From Paenibacillus sp. FSL R5-0912 (lineage in GTDB: Bacteria; Bacillota; Bacilli; Paenibacillales; Paenibacillaceae), in the NCBI RefSeq assembly GCF_000758605.1, contig NZ_CP009282.1, positions 6,634,001 through 6,698,000 on the forward strand: DNA of 64,000 nucleotides, read 5' to 3'. The notes beneath the pieces were generated by a model. It was not told where the DNA came from. It saw only the letters and a program-made list of their open reading frames with translations, and did not search any database. A program made the translations under genes and the position numbers. Below are positions 1 to 8,717 of the stretch, in pieces. Numbering within the stretch: position 1 is the stretch's first letter; the number at the start of each line of letters is the position of its first letter.

Positions 1-133
1 AAACATCTGACGAGAATTTTCATTCTCTTTTTTGGATCTCGCCGAAGCGATCTCCAGGTACTCACTCGTTGTTCAGTTTTCAAAGATCAAGCTCGTTGTC
101 AGCGACGACTACCGCGTCACCAGCAACTCTTAT
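1..133 (-). promoter_or_regulatory. rRNA operon leader (transcribed, untranslated)
   Basis: This is the transcript leader running left from the two promoters. It contains the TTTGAAAACTGAACAACGAG element and, at 14-29, a small hairpin with arms GAGAAT and ATTCTC. These match the rrn leaders of Paenibacillus as I know them. The structural RNA begins outside the window. A 75-codon open frame on the plus strand across this segment (TTG start at 32) is a by-product of the leader. Confidence 0.6.
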
Positions 134-162
134 AATATATCACATCCAACCGATCAATGCAA
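134..162 (-). promoter_or_regulatory. rRNA operon promoter, proximal of two
   Basis: On the minus strand a -35 box TTGCAT (157-162) is followed by a 17-base spacer and a -10 box TATATT (134-139). Downstream, at about positions 60-92, lies TTTGAAAACTGAACAACGAG, the kind of leader sequence that precedes 16S rRNA in Bacillus and Paenibacillus. The 16S gene itself is inferred to lie just beyond the left edge and is not seen. Confidence 0.7.
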
Positions 163-218
163 GCTCTTTTTTCAACTTCTTTTCGAGCTCGGCGTTGATG
201 TTTCGCGGCCAGAAATAG

Positions 219-247
219 AATATATCATGTATAGATTCTTTTTGCAA
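219..247 (-). promoter_or_regulatory. rRNA operon promoter, distal of two
   Basis: A second minus-strand promoter with nearly the same boxes: -35 TTGCAA (242-247), a 17-base spacer and -10 TATATT (219-224). Tandem promoters 85 bases apart are usual for Firmicute rrn operons. Confidence 0.65.
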
Positions 248-521
248 GCAGTATTTTAAAGGGACATTCATATGTCGAGTGACTCCTACAATAGCAACTC
301 TCTTTATAGTTCATATATTTATCGAATAGCTGAGATTGAAGCCTGAAAGATCCTGCAGTAAGCATATCTATTATATCTGTATCAAACTTTAACCCTACTA
401 TCCATCGAGCTTTGCCCCTGAAACAGGAACAGACCCTGTTCATCCCGGCATCTGCCGCTAGAACAAGGTCTGTTGCATAATGCGGAAGAACCCCCTGTAT
501 AATTACACCTGTGTATATACC
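225..521 (-). other. In-frame open extension after the 522-1406 stop
   Basis: The frame of the preceding minus-strand gene stays open for 99 codons after its TAG stop (522-524). It holds an ATG at 441-443 with no good ribosome binding site. It may be chance, or the remnant of a longer protein cut by a nonsense mutation. It overlaps the distal rrn promoter at its end. No family is recognised. Confidence 0.2.
429..473 (-). terminator. Long palindrome, possible terminator
   Basis: 13-base arms (429-441 and 461-473) pair with one G-U wobble, and a small CGGC/GCCG hairpin sits inside the loop. It lies 50 bases past the stop of the 522-1406 gene. It lacks a clean T-run, so termination is inferred from position only. 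Confidence 0.4.
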
Positions 522-1406
522 CTAATCTAAACTCAACTTCTGTTGGAGTAATACAACCAGATCCTCCGCTGTATCCCAGACGAGTGGACGGATCTCTTGC
601 AGGTGTACCTGAAGGTTGTTGGCGTCACAGCTCTTAACAGCCCAGATCACCGGAATGCCCCTCCCAAGCGCGTATCCCGCTGTATAATACACTTCAGGAG
701 ATTGACCCGTTATATCTGCGATAATCAGCTTGCTGTCCGCAACGGACTCCAAAGAATACGTTTCGCTGCTATATGCTATCAATCGGGGAAGATAACCGTA
801 CTGCTCGATTTTGGGCAAAAGCTTCTCCTGCCATTCCTTGCGCAATTCCTCTTCTTCCGGCAGGAGAACGACGCATGGCTTTAATTTCTTACCTCCGCTT
901 GTTGCAGCGGCTTCGCTCCATCCTTGTGCGGTTAATTTAAAGGTTAAGCCTTCTCTTATAAGCAGCTGGTCGCTTCCAAGCTTATCGATGATATAGACCA
1001 GCTCTTGCAGGTTGGGAGAGTATGTCAGGTTATAGCTGCTGGAAAGGGGTTGAATAACCACAGGCTCCAACGGCCCTTCGGAATGTCTATACAAATGTTG
1101 CAGCAGCCTGTTTCCTTTATCCTCAATAGTCACAGGGATGGCCGGAGAATTCACAATAGAATCCAAATCTCCGGCATTAACACTGACCTTCTCTCCACGG
1201 TCTGTCATTTCCCGGATATACGCTGATACCAAATGGAGCATGTCGCGTTTCTGTTGGTGTGATAACGAAAGTATCGACTCATAGCTGTCTCTCAGCAGCT
1301 TATAGAACCCCCCGGGTGAACAGGAGCAGTCTTCATACCGATCATAATCGCGTTCAGCTGTAATCGGGACAATCTGATCGCAGAACAAACAGTGTTTTTT
1401 GAGCAT
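522..1406 (-). CDS. Cys-rich N-terminus with deoxyribosyltransferase/TIR-like C-terminus
   Basis: 294 residues. The N-terminus has a probable metal-binding knuckle: C7-x2-C10 and a CSC pair near residues 28-30. The middle has no recognised fold. The C-terminal third (from about residue 180) reads 'ADITGQSPEVYYTAGYALG', the signature of nucleoside 2-deoxyribosyltransferase-like or TIR-like Rossmann folds, where an Asp and Glu/Tyr contact a nucleotide ribose. Such domains hydrolyse or bind NAD or nucleosides in many stand-alone and defence proteins, so a nucleotide-related role is inferred. The start follows AGAGGTGG, nine bases before ATG. It is transcribed alone toward the rRNA operon. Confidence 0.65.
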   Translation of the reverse strand: MLKKHCLFCDQIVPITAERDYDRYEDCSCSPGGFYKLLRDSYESILSLSHQQKRDMLHLVSAYIREMTDRGEKVSVNAGDLDSIVNSPAIPVTIEDKGNRLLQHLYRHSEGPLEPVVIQPLSSSYNLTYSPNLQELVYIIDKLGSDQLLIREGLTFKLTAQGWSEAAATSGGKKLKPCVVLLPEEEELRKEWQEKLLPKIEQYGYLPRLIAYSSETYSLESVADSKLIIADITGQSPEVYYTAGYALGRGIPVIWAVKSCDANNLQVHLQEIRPLVWDTAEDLVVLLQQKLSLD

Positions 1407-1827
1407 GACAATTTACCACCTCTTATGAATAGCAATTCTTCTAACCTTACCAAGATTGCCTGGAAAAGTAGACAAGCAGATATTTCCTTTAGGCCGGGAA
1501 TAACATTACAGGCTTCTGCTAAATCCTCCTAAAGTATAATAATCGGCCTTTGATTCCGTACCTTCTCCAGCACTTGATAAGACTTGCGTATAAGCATTAT
1601 CTTTCCGAATCTCCTCTATTACAGGTGCTAGAATTACACAAAAAAATCCTGATAATCAAGGTTATCTTGACTATCAGGACTGAAATTTGCGTGCGTATCC
1701 AAGAGGCAAACGACGCCAAAGAATCTGCTTCCTAGCTACTGCCAATTACCTCCCCGAATTCACCTCTAACTCCGACCGGATGGGAATACCCATTGCGTGA
1801 ATATGGTGCTATCGAAAGTTAGTTCTT
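1407..1827. other. Intergenic region without a supported gene
   Basis: Apart from the terminator at 1640-1680 nothing convincing is seen. The short plus-strand open frame at 1550-1735 runs through that terminator and has no ribosome binding site. Confidence 0.6.
1640..1680 (-). terminator. Intrinsic terminator, copy 1 of a repeated design
   Basis: On the minus strand a hairpin with arms built from GTCCTGATxxTCAAG and its complement is followed by seven T residues. It sits downstream of the frameshifted gene at 1828-2456. Nearly the same arms recur at 2573-2617. Confidence 0.75.
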
Positions 1828-2456
1828 CTATGTGTTACCTTCAATCAATTCAGTTTGCGGAAAGTGATCCTTCCAGTATTCTTTCATGGTTAAAAGTACT
1901 TCAAATTTCATTTTTAAAGTTATACCATAATCAATAAAATCAGTCTTCTTCCAGTATGAATAATTCATAAAAATATATTTCCAGAATTCTTTGATTTCAC
2001 AATAGAAATCCATTGAGTTGTAGTCCAATATTTCTTTCCAAATAACGAATTGTTGTGTTGGATTCTTATCTTCAAAAATGGTTGATTCAGGGGTAAGCCC
2101 TCTATAGTCATAGCCATAAAACACATTGACTAACTTAATCTGACCATCAATATTATTGTTAAGTTCGTCTATATCTTCAGCAGGATCCATAACTCATTAT
2201 GATTTCTTGATCCTACAATTTGTTCTCCATATCTATCAATAAAAGGGCTGGCAACAATAAACTCTGTTACGAATCCAACGTTGCCTGAGAATTTATCCTT
2301 AACATTCCATTCCGCTGCAATCTGGTCTGCATAGGTTTGATTTAAAACTGGATAGAAAATTGGCTGCTCAGGTAACCTTGGAGGAAATCCCCTTAGGTTT
2401 AGATCTAGGATCAATTTCATTTCCGCAAGACCGACAGGTCGAAATAGAGTCTTCAT
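1828..2456 (-). pseudogene. Frameshifted gene, 'ADP-ribosylation/crystallin J1'-type protein
   Basis: Two overlapping frames form one gene. The 5' part starts at ATG 2456 after GAGGGG (M-K-T-L-F-R-P-V-G) and reads 'FPPRLPEQPIFYPVLN', typical of small proteins annotated as ADP-ribosylation/crystallin J1. It should continue 'NHNELWxPAEDIDELN', but at about 2186-2190 one base is missing in TGGAT-CCTGCTG. The first frame therefore ends at 2169 and the rest lies in another frame (to 1828). Together it would be about 210 residues. This is a single-base deletion or a sequencing error. The family's biochemical function is not established to my knowledge. Confidence 0.7.
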
Positions 2457-2572
2457 ATTTATTATCCCCTCAGCTGATTTTCCGATAACCAAAAGTTATG
2501 CCATGAGTTTCCTAATCCAAAATCAGTTTTGACATTAGAGCCCATTTGATAATACTAAAAAAAAATTTAAAA

Positions 2573-2617
2573 AGTCCTGATAAATCAAGGGTTTCTTGAC
2601 CATCAGGACTAAAATGT
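2573..2617 (-). terminator. Intrinsic terminator, copy 2
   Basis: On the minus strand arms AGTCCTGATGGTCAAG and CTTGATTTATCAGGACT are followed by TTTTT. It lies downstream of the methyltransferase gene at 2703-3500 and resembles the terminator at 1640-1680. Confidence 0.75.
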
Positions 2618-2702
2618 TTGTGCCGAATATCGTTACAAATCTATACCAAACTACGATCCAAACGGTGACAAGATGACTTACAACTCACAACATGAGCTGA
2701 GT

Positions 2703-3500
2703 CTACTTCCCGTGACTCCCCCGCTGCCGCATCCCCTCAAACAACAAAATCGTCGCCGCCATCGCTGCATTCAGCGATTCGGCGCGGCCGGCCATCGGGA
2801 TGATAATGCTCTTGTCGACGAGGGCTGCCGTCTCCGGCGAGATTCCTTTGCCCTCGCTGCCGATCAGCAGCCACTGGCTGCCATGGAAGTCATGGGTGTA
2901 GCAGGAATCTTCACCTGTCAGCGAAGTGCTGACCAGCAGCGCTCCGCGTTCCCGCGCCTGAGGCAGAATCGTGCCGAGATCTCCCTCCACCACCGGGAGA
3001 TGGAACATGGAGCCCATCGTGGAACGGATGGTCTTGGGATTGAAGAGATCGGCGCAGCCTTGGCCGAGGATGACTCCATCCGCACCTGCCGCATCGGCAC
3101 TGCGGATGATGGTGCCCACGTTACCGGGGTCCTGGACCCCGTCCAGCACAACAACCAGACTATCCGGCTTCGCCAGAATAATCTCCACGCCTTGCTGCTC
3201 CTTGCGCACAACGGCAAATACCGGCTGCGGTGTATTCGTGCTGCTGCACTTCGCAATCACCGCTGCCGACACGCCAATTACCTCCATGCCCTGCACGGCT
3301 TGAAGCAGAGGCTTCAGTTCGGAAGGCATGCCCTTTTCCAGATCAAAGGCCAGGCATTCCACATCCGCTTCCGCCTGCAGCGCCTCCTGCACCAGATGAA
3401 TGCCCTCCACAATATATTTCCCGGATTTGTCGCGGTGTTTCTTCTCCTGCAGCCCTGCCCATTCCTTCACCCGCGTATTCTGCGGCGACATAATTTCCAT
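2703..3500 (-). CDS. TrmH/SpoU-family RNA 2'-O-methyltransferase (YsgA-like)
   Basis: 265 residues, normal for the family. An N-terminal substrate-binding domain (L30e-like, residues 1-100) is followed by the SPOUT methyltransferase core. Motif 1 is at 120-139 (DGVQDPGNVGTIIRSADA), motif 2 at 214-221 (GSEGKGIS) and motif 3 around 235-250 (IPMAGRAESLNAAMA). These form the trefoil knot that binds S-adenosylmethionine. It should methylate a ribose 2'-OH in rRNA or tRNA; the exact site is unknown. It lies upstream of the terminator at 2573-2617 and is probably monocistronic. The first methionine is taken as the start. Confidence 0.9.
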   Translation of the reverse strand: MEIMSPQNTRVKEWAGLQEKKHRDKSGKYIVEGIHLVQEALQAEADVECLAFDLEKGMPSELKPLLQAVQGMEVIGVSAAVIAKCSSTNTPQPVFAVVRKEQQGVEIILAKPDSLVVVLDGVQDPGNVGTIIRSADAAGADGVILGQGCADLFNPKTIRSTMGSMFHLPVVEGDLGTILPQARERGALLVSTSLTGEDSCYTHDFHGSQWLLIGSEGKGISPETAALVDKSIIIPMAGRAESLNAAMAATILLFEGMRQRGSHGK

Positions 3501-3578
3501 GAGGTCCTACCTTTCTGGTGCTTGCAGATTCCTGATCTTAAGTATGCTAAACCAATCGAGTGTTTTAACTGTAGTTAG

Positions 3579-3637
3579 TACAACTAAAATTAGCGGTTGG
3601 AGTAAGATTCCGCTATTTACGTGATTTTAGTTGTACC
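3579..3637. repeat. Palindromic intergenic element
   Basis: 13-base perfect arms (3579-3591 GTACAACTAAAAT and 3625-3637) with an inner TAGCGG/CCGCTA pairing. It lies between ysgA and the potassium regulator gene. No T-run follows. It resembles the TACAAC-type hairpins near 59100. Confidence 0.6.
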
Positions 3638-3724
3638 CTATTTGCATATAACGGATTAATTCAATTAAAATAACTGCCCAAAATACAATTAACCTTGCCT
3701 GTACCTGCACTCAACCATACAGCC

Positions 3725-4384
3725 CTATTGATAAGCCATTTCCAGCTTCGTCAGGTTGTCCTTGCGTCCGACAATGACGAGTACATCACCTTCAGTCAGA
3801 CGGTCCTCCGCTCTGGGGGAAATATTCATTTCCTCACCCCGGCGGATGGCCATCACGTTACAGCCGTATTTAGCACGAATATTAAGCTCCTGCAGATTCT
3901 TACCGAGCATCGGCCCGGAGACCTTCATGTCCAGGATGCTGTAGTCCGGCGACAGCTCTATATAATCAAGGATGTTCGGCGAGGCCAGATGATGCGCCAC
4001 CCGCATGCCCATATCCCGTTCGGGGTAAATTACCTTATCCGCTCCGATTTTACTTAATACCTTGCCGTGCAGCTCGCTTTTGGCCTTAACCAGAATTGCA
4101 GGCACGCCCAGATCCTTCAGGATCAGCGTGGTTAGAATACTGGCCTGAATATCCTCGCCAATCGCGACAACTACCACATCGAAGTTACGGATTCCGAGTG
4201 CACGCAGTGCCTCTTCATCGGTCGAATCCGCGGATACGGCATGAGTAACAATATTCGAAATTTCCTGGGTGCGTTGCTCATCCGTATCAATGGCCAGTAC
4301 ATCAAAGCCCATACCACTGAGCGCCTTGGCTACACTTGAGCCGAAACGTCCCATTCCGATGACGGCATATTGTTTTTTTGCCAT
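3725..4384 (-). CDS. KtrA/KtrC-type potassium channel regulator (TrkA family)
   Basis: 219 residues. An RCK_N domain begins with the Rossmann loop GMGRFGSS (10-17), with D33 at the end of the second strand as expected for NAD(H)/ATP binding. A C-terminal RCK_C domain with 'LGKNLQELNIRAKYG...GDVLVIVG' follows. It is a cytosolic ring that gates a KtrB/KtrD potassium channel. No channel gene is adjacent, as is common for ktrC. The start at 4384 follows GGGAGGT with a 10-base spacer; the open frame extends 19 codons further upstream without support. Confidence 0.9.
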   Translation of the reverse strand: MAKKQYAVIGMGRFGSSVAKALSGMGFDVLAIDTDEQRTQEISNIVTHAVSADSTDEEALRALGIRNFDVVVVAIGEDIQASILTTLILKDLGVPAILVKAKSELHGKVLSKIGADKVIYPERDMGMRVAHHLASPNILDYIELSPDYSILDMKVSGPMLGKNLQELNIRAKYGCNVMAIRRGEEMNISPRAEDRLTEGDVLVIVGRKDNLTKLEMAYQ

Positions 4385-4573
4385 AATTGTTGTACCTCCC
4401 GCCGCATTTTGCATCTCAAACAGTATAGCATACGTTGTCATAAACTTGAATTTTCAGCGCGGCCGCAGGGCACCTTATAACAAGGCTGCTCACAAACCAA
4501 AGCCCACGCTCCCGAAGCCAGTTTTGCAATGCCGACCCAGGGAGCGAATGCTAACTAACTTAAGGAGGCCGAT

Positions 4574-4810
4574 ATGCCAGTCACCATTGATTTGCGCCAG
4601 GCTATTGTACACAAGATTCACGGACAGACCGAAGAAGGCCTGCGGGAAGTGATCGAGAATTCCGTGGACGGACCGGAAGCCGCGCTTCCAGGACTCGGCG
4701 TTGTCTTCGAGATGATCTGGAAGGATCTCGATCCCGCCAAGCAGGACCGGGTGCTCTCCATGCTGCACAGACATCTGGAGAAGCTCACACCAGGATCCAT
4801 CACCTCCTAA
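4574..4810 (+). CDS. sspI: Small acid-soluble spore protein SspI
   Basis: 78 residues with the SspI signature 'LRQAIVHKIHG' near the N-terminus and 'LPGLGVVFEMIWK' in the middle. Minor SASPs are made in the forespore and coat spore DNA or core. AAGGAGG precedes the ATG by seven bases. It is monocistronic, with a strong bidirectional terminator right after it. The gene shows the organism is an endospore former. Confidence 0.93.
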   Translation: MPVTIDLRQAIVHKIHGQTEEGLREVIENSVDGPEAALPGLGVVFEMIWKDLDPAKQDRVLSMLHRHLEKLTPGSITS

Positions 4811-4827
4811 AGAGCTTCACTCCGCCA

Positions 4828-4876
4828 AAAACCTCCGCAATCCACTGTGCAGCTGCACTATGGAGGCGGAGGTTTT
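4828..4876. terminator. Bidirectional terminator between sspI and prfC
   Basis: AAAACCTCCGC (4828-4838) pairs with GCGGAGGTTTTTT (4866-4878). T-runs on both strands serve the convergent sspI and prfC genes. Confidence 0.85.
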
Positions 4877-4929
4877 TTATAACAAACAATTGAATAAGCG
4901 GTCAGCTTATCCTACTTCAACTGTACATT

Positions 4930-6516
4930 TCAAGGCGCGGTTTCGAGGAACTTGGCCGTTGGATTCTTCTCCATTGCGGTCCGCATGGCGTATTCATTCT
5001 CGAACAGCACCACAAAATTGCCCTTCTTATCAGTAACCAGGGTGGAGTTAATCCGGAATTTGCTTGCGTCCGGCTTGTTGTCATCCACAATCCAGCGCGC
5101 GAACTGGTAGCTCATCCGCTGCAGCTGGACATCTACACCATACTCGCCCTTCATCCGGTACTCGAACACCTCGAACTGCAGCTGTCCGACGACACCCAGC
5201 AGGATATCATCGAAGTTCACGGTGCGGAACACCTGGATCATCCCCTCTTCGGTCAGCTGGTCAATACCCTTCTGGAACTGCTTCGATTTCAGCGCATTCT
5301 TAATGCTCACTTTGGAGAAAATCTCCGGCGAGAAGGTCGGCAGCTCATCGAATTCAATATCCCCTGCCTGACTCAGCGTGTCGCCAATCCGGAAGATACC
5401 CGGGTCAAACAGACCGATAATATCACCCGGATACGCCTCTTCAACAATATCTCTATCCTGGGCGAGGAACTGCTGCGGCTGGGACAGCTTGATGTCTTTA
5501 CCAGCCCGCACATGCTTCACGCTCATCCCGCGCTCGAACTTGCCGGACACAATGCGCAGGAAGGCAATGCGGTCACGGTGAGCCGGGTTCATGTTAGCCT
5601 GGATTTTGAAGACATAGCCGGTAAATTTCTCATTTGTCGGTTCAACAGAGCCAGCTGTACTGCGGCGTGGTTCAGGCTTCGGTGCAAGATCAAGGAAATT
5701 ATCCAGGAAGGTCTGCACGCCGAAGTTGTTGATCGCACTGCCGAAGAATACCGGGGTAATCTCGCCGCGGAGTACTTTCTCATAGTCAAAAGGATCGCCC
5801 GCTACATCCAGCAGCTCCAGATCTGCGCACAACTGGTCATGCAGGTACTCTCCGGCCATCTCGCGGATAATCGGGTCACGGTAGCTTTCCACTTTTTGTA
5901 CTCTGATCACGGAATGATCGTCGCCCTGGAACAGCTCGACCTGATTCTTCATCCGGTCATATACGCCGCACAGCTCACGGCCCATGCCAATCGGCCAGTT
6001 CATTGGCACAGAGCGGATACCCAGTACATTCTCCAGCTCTTCCATCAGCTCAAATGGATTGCGGCCTTCACGGTCCAGCTTGTTGATGAAGGTGAAGATC
6101 GGAATGCCGCGTTTCGCACAAACCTGGAACAGCTTGATCGTCTGTGTTTCCACGCCCTTGGCAACGTCAATCAGCATGACCGCACTGTCAGCCGCAGTAA
6201 GCGTACGGTAAGTGTCTTCACTGAAATCCTGGTGACCCGGGGTATCCAGGATATTCACCCGGTGGTCCAGATAATCAAACTGCATGACGGAAGAAGTGAC
6301 GGAGATCCCGCGCTGCTTCTCAATTTCCATCCAGTCACTTGTCGCATGCTTGCTTGCCTTACGGGCTTTGACTGTACCTGCTAAGCGGATAGCGCCCCCG
6401 AAGAGGAGCAGTTTCTCGGTCAGCGTTGTTTTACCCGCATCGGGGTGGGAAATAATCGCAAAGGTTCTGCGTTTGTCTACTTCACTCTGAAGCTTGTGGT
6501 CCGGTGCCTTATTCAT
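4930..6516 (-). CDS. prfC: Peptide chain release factor 3
   Basis: 528 residues, the usual length. A translational GTPase: G1 loop SHPDAGKTT (23-31), 'RGISVTSS' switch 1, DTPGHQDF (G3) and NKLD (G4), followed by domain II and the RF3-specific C-terminal domain ('EGMIQVFR', 'GVVGQLQFEVFEYR'). RF3 recycles RF1 and RF2 from the ribosome after termination. The chosen start (6516) follows GAAGGGATAT; 11 further upstream codons are open but lack a site. Confidence 0.96.
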   Translation of the reverse strand: MNKAPDHKLQSEVDKRRTFAIISHPDAGKTTLTEKLLLFGGAIRLAGTVKARKASKHATSDWMEIEKQRGISVTSSVMQFDYLDHRVNILDTPGHQDFSEDTYRTLTAADSAVMLIDVAKGVETQTIKLFQVCAKRGIPIFTFINKLDREGRNPFELMEELENVLGIRSVPMNWPIGMGRELCGVYDRMKNQVELFQGDDHSVIRVQKVESYRDPIIREMAGEYLHDQLCADLELLDVAGDPFDYEKVLRGEITPVFFGSAINNFGVQTFLDNFLDLAPKPEPRRSTAGSVEPTNEKFTGYVFKIQANMNPAHRDRIAFLRIVSGKFERGMSVKHVRAGKDIKLSQPQQFLAQDRDIVEEAYPGDIIGLFDPGIFRIGDTLSQAGDIEFDELPTFSPEIFSKVSIKNALKSKQFQKGIDQLTEEGMIQVFRTVNFDDILLGVVGQLQFEVFEYRMKGEYGVDVQLQRMSYQFARWIVDDNKPDASKFRINSTLVTDKKGNFVVLFENEYAMRTAMEKNPTAKFLETAP

Positions 6517-6896
6517 TACACATATCCCTTCATATATATATTCATCCATGCTTCTGCTTCAATTACCGGATTTCATCAAATCGGTGCACTACTCATTCGT
6601 CCAGATCCTTTCACGTAGAATTCATCGTTACATCGTTGAAGTACGGTTTATAGGATATTTTATGGCGCCTTGCCTAGAAATTCTTTATTTTGAAAGCATC
6701 CTTTTTAGTATAGCAAAATCCGGCAAACATTATCTACAAAAAAGCTCCGCAAGTCAAATATCTTGCAATATTATGTACAGAAACTCCGGCTTTGGTGGAT
6801 ATTCGGCTGACTGGTCCGCCGGAAATCCGTTATTCCGCAAAAAGATCCCCCTGCAACGTATGCAGAGGGATCTCCAACAGTTCTCTTATTCAGGGC
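6517..6896. other. Intergenic region between prfC and zwf
   Basis: It should contain the prfC promoter near 6550-6780. Apart from the zwf terminator no gene or repeat is recognised. Confidence 0.5.
6836..6873 (-). terminator. Intrinsic terminator of zwf
   Basis: On the minus strand AGATCCCTCTGCA (6873-6861) pairs with TGCAGGGGGATCT (6855-6843) with one mismatch, followed by TTTTTG. It lies 24 bases past the zwf stop. Confidence 0.8.
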
Positions 6897-8447
6897 TTAG
6901 CGGTTAACCTGCCAAACCACATTGTCTTCATCCTGGCCGTTGACCGGCCACCAGTGGAAGCCTTCGCCAGCCAGCAGCTGATCGGCTTCGACCGGCCCCC
7001 AGGAGCCGGCAGGATAGGAAGCGAGATCGTTACTCTCTTCCTTCCATGCCTTGGCGATACGGTCCACGAAGGACCAAGCCGAGGACACTTCATCCCAGCG
7101 GGTGAAGTAAGTGGAATCGCCGCGCGCAGCATCATGCAGCAGGCGCTCATAAGCTTCCGGCGAGTTGATGCCGATCATGCAGCTCTGGCAGAAATCCATC
7201 GCCAGCGGCTGAATTTCCGATTCCGAGCCCGGCTTCTTGGCATTGATCTTCACGTAGATGCCTTCCATCGGATTCACACGGATGACGAGCAGGTTCGGCT
7301 CCAGATTATGCTTCTGGCCCAGATAAACGTTGGTCGGCATTCCCTTGAACTCGACAACCACTTCCGTGGTCTTCACAGGCAGACGTTTGCCGGTACGAAT
7401 GTAGAAGGGAACCCCTGCCCAGCGGAAGTTGTCTACAAATACACGGGCTGCGAAATACGTCTCTGTATTCGATTCCGGGTCCACCTTGTCTTCCTGGCGG
7501 TAAGCCGGAAGGGTCTTGCCCTTGTAGAGCCCTTGCGTGTATTGACCGCGCACCACGTTCTCGCGAACCTCTTCCGCCGTAGCGTAAGGACGCAGCGAAC
7601 GAAGCACCTTCACTTTCTCATCACGGATATCTTCAGCCAGCAGACGGCTTGGCGGTTCCATAGCGATCATTGTCAGCAGCTGAAGAATATGGTTCTGGCC
7701 CATATCACGCAGTGCTCCGGCATGATCGTAATACCCACCGCGCTCTTCAACACCCACGGTTTCCCCGAGTGTGATCTGAATGTTGGCGATATGCTTGTTG
7801 TTCCACAGCGGCTCGAAGAAAGCATTAGCGAACCGGATCACTTCAATATTCTGCACCATTTCCTTACCCAGGTAATGGTCAATCCGGTAAATCTCTTCTT
7901 CCTTGAACACCTGGCGGATTTGCTCATTCAGCTGTTCAGCGGACTCCAGATTGTAGCCGAATGGTTTCTCGATCACCAGACGGTTCCAGCCCCGGGTCTG
8001 CAGCATTCCGCCAGCCTTAAGGTTGAAGGAGACACTGCCGAACAGTTCAGGTGCGAGCGCCAGATAGAACAGGCGGTTGCCCGGAATATGGAACTTCTCT
8101 TCGAGCGCTTCCGTCTGGGCATTCAGCTCACGGAAACCGTCAATATTGTTGATGTCCAGAGACTTGTATTCAAAATGCTGTACGAACTCGTTCCATTCCG
8201 CAGCATCTCCTGCCTGGTAGCGGCAGAACTCGCGGATGGACTCCTTCACATCTTCCCGGAATTCATCCTGGGTACGGGGACGCCGAGCCACGCCAATTAC
8301 CGCAAAATCATGTGTCAGCTTGCCTTCACGGTACAAACTGTAAATCGCCGGGAAAAGCTTACGCCGGGCTAGATCTCCGGTTGCCCCGAAGATAAAGAAT
8401 ACAGCACCGGGTGTATGCAGTGCATCAAGGGTTTGATTTTCAGCCAT
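6897..8447 (-). CDS. zwf: Glucose-6-phosphate 1-dehydrogenase
   Basis: 516 residues. The NADP-binding loop GATGDLARRK is at 21-30, EKPFG at 160-164 and the active-site segment RIDHYLGKE at 188-196 (the His and Lys are substrate contacts). It oxidises glucose 6-phosphate to 6-phosphogluconolactone, feeding the pentose phosphate pathway with NADPH. GAGGAG lies just before the ATG. It is monocistronic, ending at the terminator at 6836-6873. A 526-codon antisense open frame covers most of it and is a shadow. Confidence 0.97.
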   Translation of the reverse strand: MAENQTLDALHTPGAVFFIFGATGDLARRKLFPAIYSLYREGKLTHDFAVIGVARRPRTQDEFREDVKESIREFCRYQAGDAAEWNEFVQHFEYKSLDINNIDGFRELNAQTEALEEKFHIPGNRLFYLALAPELFGSVSFNLKAGGMLQTRGWNRLVIEKPFGYNLESAEQLNEQIRQVFKEEEIYRIDHYLGKEMVQNIEVIRFANAFFEPLWNNKHIANIQITLGETVGVEERGGYYDHAGALRDMGQNHILQLLTMIAMEPPSRLLAEDIRDEKVKVLRSLRPYATAEEVRENVVRGQYTQGLYKGKTLPAYRQEDKVDPESNTETYFAARVFVDNFRWAGVPFYIRTGKRLPVKTTEVVVEFKGMPTNVYLGQKHNLEPNLLVIRVNPMEGIYVKINAKKPGSESEIQPLAMDFCQSCMIGINSPEAYERLLHDAARGDSTYFTRWDEVSSAWSFVDRIAKAWKEESNDLASYPAGSWGPVEADQLLAGEGFHWWPVNGQDEDNVVWQVNR

Positions 8448-8667
8448 GGCTCCTCATCTCTCTGTATGTAATATAGTTGACATTCATTCTCAGCGGCGGT
8501 CATGATATAAAATACGCATGACGGCGTGATGTCATTTTATCATAATTGCACTAAGGATGCTATCACATTCCTGACAGTTTTTCTCGGGATTTCGTAATTT
8601 TCTATTACTCTTTCTTATGCTTTCACATGCTCCCGCTTATACTACCGATATTATACCGCCCCGCCAA

Positions 8668-8703
8668 AGGCTCCGCAACGTGGAGCCGCTGCGGAGTAAG
8701 CCT
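8668..8703 (-). terminator. Possible terminator after ywmB
   Basis: AGGCTCCGCA (8668-8677) can pair with TGCGGAGTAAGCCT (8690-8703), leaving a two-base bulge. The T-run on the minus strand is short (CCTTTGG), so it is weak. Confidence 0.4.
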
Positions 8704-8717
8704 GGAAATCCCCGGCT

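Noticed and set aside
32..259. 75-residue plus-strand frame at the left edge
   Set aside because: It lies across the rRNA leader and both rrn promoters of the opposite strand and starts at a TTG without a binding site.
2673..3578. 301-codon plus-strand open frame
   Set aside because: Antisense to the SPOUT methyltransferase gene; His/Arg/Leu-rich composition typical of a shadow frame.
5512..6384. 290-codon plus-strand open frame
   Set aside because: Antisense shadow of prfC without coding evidence.
6792..8372. 526-codon plus-strand open frame
   Set aside because: It is the antisense shadow of zwf, which has all expected motifs; the plus-strand product has no recognisable domain or ribosome binding site.
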